Source of the DNA: Gammaproteobacteria bacterium
GTDB lineage: Bacteria > Pseudomonadota > Gammaproteobacteria > Steroidobacterales > Steroidobacteraceae
Assembly: GCA_027451085.1 (NCBI GenBank)
Contig: DAIDKA010000067.1
Span: 1 to 6,584 of the forward strand
Direction of reading: 5' to 3'
Length of the DNA: 6,584 bases
Shown in pieces: positions 1-4,380 of this stretch. The notes below the pieces were generated by a model that was given only the letters and a program-made list of their open reading frames with translations, had not been told where the DNA came from and did not search any database. The translations under genes were made by a program, and so were the position numbers. Numbering within the stretch: position 1 is the first letter of the stretch; every line of letters begins with the position of its first letter.

Positions 1-115
1 GGGGCAGGTCTGCCGCTGAAGTTGCGGGAATGGTGGGCATGGCCTCCACCTGGAGGCCGGCCATGGCGCGGGCGTGCGCCTGCGCACCGTGCGGATCGGC
101 GGTACCGGAGCTCAT
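1..115 (-). CDS. Unidentified gene, N-terminal 38 codons only, coupled to the NikR-like regulator
   Basis: Reading leftward, an ATG at 115-113 overlaps the TGA of the regulator (114-112) as ATGA. A strong Shine-Dalgarno, GAGGAG, sits 6 nt upstream inside the regulator gene. The frame stays open to the window edge and gives 38 residues beginning MSSGTADPHGAQAHARAM. This stretch is rich in Ala, Pro and Gly, contains two His, has no signal peptide or membrane segment, and looks like a disordered leader. I do not recognise it. In known NikR regulons the targets are nickel uptake systems (ABC or TonB/ExbB-type), so a transport component is conceivable, but nothing in these residues shows it. The overlap and the ribosome site make this a real start and imply co-transcription and translational coupling with the regulator. 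The body of the gene lies outside the window. Confidence 0.72.
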   Translation of the reverse strand, partial: MSSGTADPHGAQAHARAMAGLQVEAMPTIPATSAADLP

Positions 116-597
116 CGTCTGCTCCTCGCGGAACGTGCCGCCTGGAGGGGTTCATCGACGCCGTGGGAATGCAGCGGTGGCAGCAGCGCGGTGGTGGTGG
201 CCAGCTTGATCTGCTGCACACCCCGGACCTTGCGCAGGTTGTCGCACAGGGACTGCAGGCGCTGCGACGGTCCCTGCACCAGCAGCACCTCCAGTGACTG
301 GTCGTCCTCCAGCAGCACGTGCTGAGAGGAGATGATCTCCTTGACGTAGGCCGACTGGGTGCTGGCAAGCGCCTGACGGACGCGGCCGTTCTCAGCGCGG
401 TAGATGAGGGTGATCGTGCCGGCGAGCACCGCATCGGCGAGCCCCTCACTGTGTTCGGCGAGCTCGTGGCGGATGAGCTCGGCGATCATCTGCGAGCGGC
501 TGGGCAGGGCGCGCTCGGCCACCATGGCGTCGAGCCGGGCCAGCAGTTCGGCGGGCAGGCTGACGCTCAGTCTTGCCAGCTGCGGGACAGGTTCCAC
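112..597 (-). CDS. NikR-like ribbon-helix-helix transcriptional regulator, nickel ligands mostly missing
   Basis: Predicted cytoplasmic DNA-binding repressor of 161 residues. Residues 9-50 form the ribbon-helix-helix: the beta strand RLSVSL places R9, S11 and S13 where E. coli NikR has R3, T5 and T7, and helix 2 starts at S33-R34-S35 (NikR N27-R28-S29). Residues 55-138 match the NikR ACT-like tetramerisation domain (STQ at 79-81, QHVLLEDDQSLEVLLVQG around 92-109). The alignment to E. coli NikR runs without gaps at an offset of six. By that alignment only one of four high-affinity Ni ligands survives: H87 is H93, while H76 is S82, H89 is L95 and C95 is S101. About 20 extra C-terminal residues are basic and Ala/Arg/Ser-rich. 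The GTG at 597 is chosen because GGAG lies 6 nt upstream; a TTG at 663 is also in frame but falls in the promoter -35 and its reading crosses the operator. The fold is confident; nickel as effector is doubtful. An ordinary CopG-family regulator is the alternative name. Confidence 0.88.
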   Translation of the reverse strand: MEPVPQLARLSVSLPAELLARLDAMVAERALPSRSQMIAELIRHELAEHSEGLADAVLAGTITLIYRAENGRVRQALASTQSAYVKEIISSQHVLLEDDQSLEVLLVQGPSQRLQSLCDNLRKVRGVQQIKLATTTALLPPLHSHGVDEPLQAARSARSRR

Positions 598-603
598 GGG
601 GCA

Positions 604-607
604 CTCC
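604..607 (-). promoter_or_regulatory. Shine-Dalgarno fixing the GTG start of the NikR-like regulator
   Basis: Reading leftward, GGAG at 607-604 is followed by TGCCCC and then GTG at 597-595, a 6-nt spacing. No comparable ribosome site precedes the longer in-frame TTG start at 663. This start also leaves the inverted repeat at 613-638 outside the coding region, as expected for an operator. Confidence 0.7.
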
Positions 608-612
608 GGCGT

Positions 613-638
613 TATTACTGATCTTGAAAACAGTAATA
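613..638. promoter_or_regulatory. Inverted repeat, probable operator of the NikR-like regulator
   Basis: TATTACTG at 613-620 and CAGTAATA at 631-638 are perfect inverted repeats separated by 10 bp. Read on the minus strand the site is GTATTAC-N14-GTAATAA. This closely resembles the NikR half-site arrangement known from Geobacter (GTGTTAC-N13/14-GTAACAC, recalled from the literature) and is AT-rich in otherwise GC-rich DNA. It lies 15 bp upstream of the regulator's ribosome site and covers the likely -10, so binding there would block transcription. Autoregulation is inferred from position. A role for the repeat as an RNA hairpin is possible but less likely, since it sits at or before the expected transcription start. 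Confidence 0.72.
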
Positions 639-663
639 CTCTCCCGGGTGCCCCCACCGTCAA
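633..663 (-). promoter_or_regulatory. Candidate sigma-70 promoter of the NikR-like regulator operon
   Basis: Reading leftward, TTGACG at 663-658 matches the -35 consensus at five of six positions. A -10-like TATTAC at 638-633 follows after 19 bp, or the weaker AGTATT at 640-635 after 17 bp. Either -10 overlaps the right arm of the inverted repeat, the usual geometry for repression. The long spacer or weak -10 lowers certainty. Transcription would begin near 625, giving a leader of about 30 nt. Confidence 0.5.
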
Positions 664-668
664 CGGCG

Positions 669-685
669 TGCGCCAATAAGGCGCA
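669..685. repeat. Short perfect hairpin upstream of the regulator promoter
   Basis: TGCGCC (669-674) and GGCGCA (680-685) form a 6-bp stem with loop AATAA, or TTATT on the minus strand. It lies between the end of the DUF2058 gene and the -35 of the NikR-like gene. No T-tract follows on either strand, so it is not a classical terminator. It could be a second protein-binding site or a weak stop for read-through from the DUF2058 gene. Function unknown. Confidence 0.3.
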
Positions 686-727
686 GGATTCGATGCTTTG
701 CGCCAGGCGGGTGCGTCTTACGGTGCA

Positions 728-742
728 CCGGCCATCGGCCGG
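728..742 (-). terminator. GC-rich hairpin directly after the DUF2058 gene, possible terminator
   Basis: CCGGCC (728-733) and GGCCGG (737-742) form a 6-bp all-GC stem with a 3-nt loop, immediately after the TAG of the DUF2058 gene (745-743). No run of T follows in the leftward direction, so intrinsic termination would be weak. It may instead protect the mRNA 3' end or assist Rho-dependent termination. Short GC palindromes also arise by chance in DNA of this composition. Confidence 0.3.
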
Positions 743-1297
743 CTACCACATGAGGTCGTCGGGGACGACGAAGTCCTTGTAGGCCTCGTCCAGCGGCGTG
801 TCCGCGCCGCTGCCGGCGTTGAGGTCGACCACTGCGCGGGCGTCGCGTTCCTTGATCTTCTCCGCCACGGACGGAGGCACCAGTTCAAAGCGGCCGTCAC
901 AACGTATGATGACCAGCTCCCCGCTGGTGATGCGGGCGCGCAGGGCGGTGTCCACCCGCACGCGCGACACCTTGCCCTTGTACACGAAGCTGAAGCTGTC
1001 CTCGACGTCGGGGCGGGCGACCTTGTTCTGCTCCACCAGCTCGCGCACCTGCGCGTGCATCTGCTTCTGCCGGAGCTTTTCCTGCTGCCTGCGGTTCAGC
1101 TCGGCGTCACGCGCGGCCTTGGCCTCCCGCGCCTTGTGCGCCTCGACGTCCTTTTGCGACGGGGCCGCGCGCTGTTCGCGGTTGTGCTGCTTGTGGCCCT
1201 GGTAGTGCTTGCGCTGACCCTGACGCTCGGCGTCCTGCACCTGCTTTTCGGAGACCAGGCCGGCTTTGAGCAACTGGTCCCGCAACGACAGGCTCAT
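743..1297 (-). CDS. DUF2058 (YaiL-type) protein
   Basis: Cytoplasmic protein of 184 residues belonging to DUF2058, a family widespread in Gammaproteobacteria and sometimes labelled nucleoprotein/polynucleotide-associated; its biochemical role is not established. It opens with the family's MSLSLRDQLLKAGLVSEKQ, which resembles a short helical repeat. A highly charged, Lys/Arg/Gln/Glu-rich segment at about 20-92 is predicted as a long helix or coiled coil. A compact C-terminal domain follows (FVYKGKVSRVRVD at 104-116, GELVIIRCDGRFELVPPSVAEKI at about 126-148), and the protein ends in the diagnostic VPDDLMW at 178-184. Length is normal for the family and nothing looks truncated. The ATG at 1297-1295 overlaps the TGA of the upstream nitroreductase as ATGA. 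Only a weak purine-rich stretch precedes it, so translation probably depends on coupling to that gene. Nucleic-acid binding is an inference from the charge pattern. Confidence 0.93.
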   Translation of the reverse strand: MSLSLRDQLLKAGLVSEKQVQDAERQGQRKHYQGHKQHNREQRAAPSQKDVEAHKAREAKAARDAELNRRQQEKLRQKQMHAQVRELVEQNKVARPDVEDSFSFVYKGKVSRVRVDTALRARITSGELVIIRCDGRFELVPPSVAEKIKERDARAVVDLNAGSGADTPLDEAYKDFVVPDDLMW

Positions 1298-1890
1298 GCG
1301 AACCGGCCCGCCTCTGCAAACGTCAGGCGCGGGTTGCGCGGGTACAGGTTCTGATCCGAACCGTATCCCAGGGAGCAGATGAAGTTGGATTTGACCTGGG
1401 TGCCGGCAAAGAACTCGCGGTCCACGCCGGCGTTGTCGAAGCCGGACATCGGGCCGCAGTCCAGGCCCAGTGCGCGTGCCGCCAGGATGAGGTAGGCGCC
1501 CTGCAGGCTGCCGTTGCGGAACGCAGTGATCTCGGCCAGGGCCGCGTTGGCCTTGAACATGCCTTTCATCGCCTCGCCACGGGCGGGGAACAGCTGGGGC
1601 ATATGGTCGGCGAAGTCGAGGTCGTGACCGATGATGACGGTAACGGGAGCGGCCAGGATCTTGGGACGGTTGCCTTCCATGGCCAAGGCGGCGAGTTTCG
1701 CCTTGCCTTCGGCGGAGCGCACCCACACGAAGCGTGCGGGGCTGCCGTTGCCGGAAGTCGGCGCCCATTTGAGCAAGTCGTACAACTCGTGGATCAGGGC
1801 ATCGCTGACAGGACGATCGGTCCAGCCATTGCGGGTGCGGGCGTTGCGGAACAGCTGGTCCAGGGCGGCGCTGGAGATTGGTTCAGCCAT
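1294..1890 (-). CDS. rutE: RutE/HadB-type nitroreductase family NAD(P)H oxidoreductase (probable malonic semialdehyde reductase)
   Basis: FMN-dependent oxidoreductase of 198 residues, predicted cytoplasmic and dimeric. It aligns closely with E. coli RutE (about 196 aa), which reduces malonic semialdehyde to 3-hydroxypropionate during pyrimidine catabolism. Shared signatures are the N-terminal FMN-binding RNARTRNGW (15-23), KWAPTSGNGSPAR (41-53), TAFRNGSLQGAYLI (122-135), ALGLDCGPMSGFD (140-152) and a C-terminal LGYG (174-177). The ATG at 1890 is preceded by AGGAA with 6-nt spacing. A possible -10, TAAAAT, lies at 1941-1936. The following DUF2058 gene overlaps by 4 bp, so the two form an operon, though no functional link is known. 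No other rut gene (RutA, B, C, D, F) is visible here, so the enzyme stands alone and may act on another enal, aldehyde or nitro substrate. Family assignment is firm; the exact substrate is not. Confidence 0.92.
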   Translation of the reverse strand: MAEPISSAALDQLFRNARTRNGWTDRPVSDALIHELYDLLKWAPTSGNGSPARFVWVRSAEGKAKLAALAMEGNRPKILAAPVTVIIGHDLDFADHMPQLFPARGEAMKGMFKANAALAEITAFRNGSLQGAYLILAARALGLDCGPMSGFDNAGVDREFFAGTQVKSNFICSLGYGSDQNLYPRNPRLTFAEAGRFA

Positions 1891-1935
1891 GGGAATTTCC
1901 TGAAAAGGTTTTGTAAGGCCGGTGGTCCGGACGCA

Positions 1936-1941
1936 ATTTTA
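1936..1941 (-). promoter_or_regulatory. Candidate -10 element for the nitroreductase-DUF2058 operon
   Basis: In the 106-bp divergent region 1891-1996 the minus strand carries TAAAAT at 1941-1936, five of six matches to the -10 consensus and 45 bp before the ATG. No convincing -35 is seen 16-18 bp upstream. On the plus strand a TTTACA at 1938-1943 could be a -35 for the transaldolase, but the best -10 match (TACCAT, 1964-1969) lies 20 bp away, so that promoter is not supported. No clear operator is seen in this region. Confidence 0.3.
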
Positions 1942-1984
1942 CAGCCTGAGCGCCCGCCTGCGGTACCATCCGGAGGATTGTCGT

Positions 1985-1989
1985 GGAGG
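1985..1989 (+). promoter_or_regulatory. Shine-Dalgarno fixing the transaldolase start
   Basis: GGAGG at 1985-1989 lies 7 nt before the ATG at 1997. This selects that start over the in-frame GTG at 1922, which has no ribosome site and would add 25 residues unlike any transaldolase N-terminus. A nearer ATG at 1992 is out of frame and meets TGA after two codons. Confidence 0.75.
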
Positions 1990-1996
1990 AAATGCA

Positions 1997-3091
1997 ATGA
2001 CTGGAAAAATCGGTGAAGCGCCCCGGGCCCTGGCGGCCGCCGGGCAGAGCCTGTGGCTGGACAATATAACCCGTACGCTGCTGGATAGCGGCACACTGGA
2101 ACGCTATATCGGCGGCGGATTGGCGGTTACCGGGCTGACGTCCAATCCGACCATTTTCGACAACGCCATCAGCAAGAGCACCTCGTACGACGCCGATGTC
2201 CGCGCGCTGGCTGCCAAGGGCCTGGCGGTCGAGGATCTTTTCTTTGCGCTTGCCATCGCGGATCTCACCCGGGCCGCCGACCTGTTCCGCCCGGTGTATG
2301 ACCGCACCGCTTCAGTGGATGGTTTTGTCTCGCTGGAGGTCTCGCCGCTGCTGGCTTATGACACGGCATCAACGCTGGCGGCGGCCAAATCGCTGCACGC
2401 GAAGGCCGGGCGGCCCAATCTTTTCATCAAGATCCCCGGTACACCGGAAGGACTGCCCGCCATCGAGGAGGCTATTTTCGCCGGCGTGCCGATCAACGTG
2501 ACGCTGTTGTTCTCGACCCAGCAGTACCTGGCGGCCGCCGAAGCCTATCTGCGAGGCCTGGAACGGCGGGTGACCGCAGGCCTGAGCCCGGACGTGCGCT
2601 CCGTGGCCTCGCTGTTCATCAGCCGCTGGGACCGTGCCGTGGCCGGCCAGGTGCCGGCGGACCTGACCAACAAGCTGGGCATCGCCGTCGGCACTCAGGC
2701 CTACAAGGCCTATCGTGACCTGCTGGACTCGGATCGCTGGCAGCGGCTGGAAAACCTGGGCGCCCGTCCGCAACGGCTGCTCTATGCCAGCACCGGCGTG
2801 AAGGACCCCGCGGTGCCGGACACGCTGTACATCGGCGCTCTGGCCTCGCCCAACACGGTGAATACCATGCCCGAGGAGACGCTGCTGGCGTTCGGGGACC
2901 ACGGTGCCATGAAAGCGGTGCTGCCGCGCAATGGCGGTGGTGCCGAAGCGGTGCTGGCGGCGTTCGGCAAGGCCGGTGTCGATCTGACCAGGCTGGCTGC
3001 GACGCTGCAGTCGCAGGGCGCGGAGTCCTTCGTGGGTTCGTGGAAGCACCTGCTGGCTTCCATCGAGTCCAAGAGCCAGGCCCTGAAGTAG
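1997..3091 (+). CDS. tal: Transaldolase, long (type 2) subfamily
   Basis: Cytoplasmic enzyme of the non-oxidative pentose phosphate pathway. It moves a dihydroxyacetone unit from sedoheptulose-7-P to glyceraldehyde-3-P, giving erythrose-4-P and fructose-6-P. At 364 residues it fits the longer bacterial type 2 transaldolases rather than the 316-residue TalB type. Visible family motifs, with proposed TalB equivalents, are SLWLDNI (D22), GLTSNPTIF (47-54, N50), VSLEVSP (E114), the Schiff-base lysine K145 in NLFIKIPGT (141-149), and PINVTLLFS (165-173, N167). VASLFISRWD (203-212) follows. The C-terminal third (YASTGVKDP at 263-271, Y278-IGALASPNTVNTMPE, and the end) is typical of the type 2 family. 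No active-site residue seems missing. The gene is divergent from the nitroreductase and convergent with the transporter gene, so it is probably monocistronic. The fused transaldolase/glucose-6-P isomerase form is excluded by length. Confidence 0.96.
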   Translation: MTGKIGEAPRALAAAGQSLWLDNITRTLLDSGTLERYIGGGLAVTGLTSNPTIFDNAISKSTSYDADVRALAAKGLAVEDLFFALAIADLTRAADLFRPVYDRTASVDGFVSLEVSPLLAYDTASTLAAAKSLHAKAGRPNLFIKIPGTPEGLPAIEEAIFAGVPINVTLLFSTQQYLAAAEAYLRGLERRVTAGLSPDVRSVASLFISRWDRAVAGQVPADLTNKLGIAVGTQAYKAYRDLLDSDRWQRLENLGARPQRLLYASTGVKDPAVPDTLYIGALASPNTVNTMPEETLLAFGDHGAMKAVLPRNGGGAEAVLAAFGKAGVDLTRLAATLQSQGAESFVGSWKHLLASIESKSQALK

Positions 3092-3098
3092 CCGTCCT

Positions 3099-4289
3099 TC
3101 AGCCTCGGTGGCCTGCGGTACGCCGCAGTGCCACCCGTGCGCAGGCCATGGCGAGCAGCGCACACACGGCGATGCCGATGATCATCGGCATCGGCCGGCC
3201 GTCGGCGAACCGGCCCGAGGCGAGCATCAGCACGGAACCCACCCCGAACTGCATCGTGCCCATCAGGGCCGAAGCCGTGCCCGCGATGGCGCCATGGTCC
3301 TCCAGCGCCAGTATCGTCGCCGTGGGTGTCGTCATTCCCAGGAACGCGTAACCGCAGCACAGCAGCGCAATCAGTATCCACAGGTGATCGACTCCGGCGG
3401 CAAACACCGCCGTGAGCAGCAGCATCGCCACGGCGAATCCGGTGGAGGCCTGCAGCACCAGGCCCTTGAGGCCGATGCGCGCCGCCAGCCGGCCGTTGAA
3501 CTGCGCCGCCAGGAAGAACGACGCGGCGTTCATCGAGAACGCCAGGCTGTACTGCCTGGGGCTGAGGTGGTAATGCTGGATCATGATGAACGGCGAGTTG
3601 GACAGGTACAGGAAGAAACTCGCCATGCCGCAGGTGCCCACAAGCGCGACACCGATGAAGTGCAGGTCCGACAGCAGCCGCCGGTAGGAATGGAATGTGC
3701 TCCGCAGGCTGCTGGCGGCGCGTATCTGCTGCGGCCGTGACTCCGCGAGAGTGGTCAGGATGCCGAAGCCGATGATGGCGGCGGCCAGCACGGTCCAGAA
3801 CACCCCGCGCCAGCCGAAGGCCTGGATCACGAAACTGCCGGTGAGCGGCGCCAGCAGCGGGGAGATGCTGAACACCAGCATCAGCATGGATTGCAGTTCG
3901 GTGGCTTCGACGCCCGTGTACATGTCGCGCACGATGGCGCGCGGAATGACCATGCCGCCGCAGGCGCCCAGGCCCTGCAGGAAGCGGAAGCCGATGAACA
4001 CGGGTGCGCTGGTGGCCAGCGCACAGCCGAGGCTGCCGATTGCGAACAGCGCCAGTCCCACGTACAGCGGCAGCTTGCGGCCGAACATGTCAGACAGCGG
4101 TCCGTAGAGCAGCTGGCCGCCGCCCACGGCGATGAAGAACACGGTCAGGCTCAGCTGCACGATGGCAGTGTCTGCATGCAGGCTCTGCCCGATCAGGGGC
4201 AGGGCGGGCAGGTACATGTCGATGGCGAACGGACCGATCGCCGACAACAGGCCCAGGGTGATGGCCAACCGCAGATGTCTTTTTTGCAT
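3099..4289 (-). CDS. Bcr/CflA family MFS multidrug efflux transporter
   Basis: Inner-membrane drug:proton antiporter of the major facilitator superfamily, DHA1 branch, 396 residues, the usual size. Twelve hydrophobic segments can be drawn, at about 8-28, 45-63, 74-93, 97-118, 134-156, 162-181, 209-229, 247-263, 279-298, 301-325, 335-358 and 367-386, with a longer cytoplasmic loop between segments 6 and 7 (183-208). Family marks are AIDMYLPALP (22-31) in segment 1, motif A GPLSDMFGRK (63-72) in the 2-3 loop, RFLQGLGA (102-109) with R120-D122 after segment 4, and the antiporter-type SISPLLAPLTGS (141-152) in segment 5. Characterised relatives export chloramphenicol, bicyclomycin or sulphonamides; the substrate here cannot be read from sequence. 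The ATG at 4289 fits the expected N-terminus, but no Shine-Dalgarno is visible in the preceding 20 nt (CCCTCGATCC just before ATG), so initiation may be weak or near-leaderless. It stands alone, antisense between two sugar-metabolism genes. Confidence 0.94.
   Translation of the reverse strand: MQKRHLRLAITLGLLSAIGPFAIDMYLPALPLIGQSLHADTAIVQLSLTVFFIAVGGGQLLYGPLSDMFGRKLPLYVGLALFAIGSLGCALATSAPVFIGFRFLQGLGACGGMVIPRAIVRDMYTGVEATELQSMLMLVFSISPLLAPLTGSFVIQAFGWRGVFWTVLAAAIIGFGILTTLAESRPQQIRAASSLRSTFHSYRRLLSDLHFIGVALVGTCGMASFFLYLSNSPFIMIQHYHLSPRQYSLAFSMNAASFFLAAQFNGRLAARIGLKGLVLQASTGFAVAMLLLTAVFAAGVDHLWILIALLCCGYAFLGMTTPTATILALEDHGAIAGTASALMGTMQFGVGSVLMLASGRFADGRPMPMIIGIAVCALLAMACARVALRRTAGHRG
3107..3135. 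terminator. Strong hairpin at the convergent transaldolase/transporter junction, possible terminator
   Basis: GGTGGC-CTGCGG (3107-3118), loop TACG (3119-3122), then CCGCAG (3123-3128), a bulged T at 3129 and GCCACC (3130-3135) form a 12-bp stem with one bulge. It starts 15 bp after the transaldolase stop and lies in the last codons of the opposing transporter gene, so it is transcribed from both sides. No T-tract follows in either direction, which argues against a textbook intrinsic terminator. It could pause polymerase, help Rho-dependent termination, or protect the 3' end of the transaldolase mRNA. Confidence 0.42.
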
Positions 4290-4301
4290 GGATCGAGGGG
4301 T

Positions 4302-4307
4302 TAGAAT
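4302..4307 (+). promoter_or_regulatory. Candidate -10 element of the pgm promoter
   Basis: In the 91-bp divergent spacer 4290-4380, TAGAAT at 4302-4307 matches the -10 consensus at five of six positions. The -35 region (around 4279-4286, a T-rich CTTTTTTG stretch) is poor and lies inside the first codons of the divergent transporter gene. Transcription would start near 4314, leaving a leader of about 65 nt. A promoter for the transporter would have to overlap the same segment. The rest of the leader is GC-rich, with no clear operator. Confidence 0.4.
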
Positions 4308-4380
4308 GCCGCCAGCGGGACGGTCCTGGCCTGTGGCCCGGCCGCCGCAACTGTTTCAGCACGTTGGGGAACCTCACAGC

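Noticed and set aside
598..663. Longer form of the NikR-like protein starting at TTG 663.
   Set aside because: It would translate through the promoter -35 and the inverted repeat, has no ribosome site, and adds 22 residues absent from NikR. The GTG at 597 has GGAG at ideal spacing.
698..1354. Rightward open frame of 218 codons over the DUF2058 gene.
   Set aside because: Antisense shadow of a confidently identified gene; its Leu/Val/Ala/Arg-rich translation matches no family and there is no ribosome site.
743..1768. Leftward 341-codon frame that would extend the DUF2058 protein upstream across the nitroreductase gene.
   Set aside because: The upstream part is an out-of-frame reading of the nitroreductase. 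The family N-terminus MSLSLRDQLL begins exactly at 1297.
1922..1996. GTG start extending the transaldolase by 25 residues.
   Set aside because: No ribosome site and no resemblance to transaldolases; GGAGG is correctly placed for the ATG at 1997.
2369..3163. Leftward 264-codon frame opposite the transaldolase.
   Set aside because: Long antisense frames are common in GC-rich genes. The translation is His/Arg/Gln-rich and unlike any family, and the opposite strand is clearly coding.
4132..4380. Upstream extension of the pgm frame into the transporter gene (83 extra codons).
   Set aside because: The extension is antisense to the transporter and unlike Pgm; alignment with E. coli Pgm puts the start at 4381.
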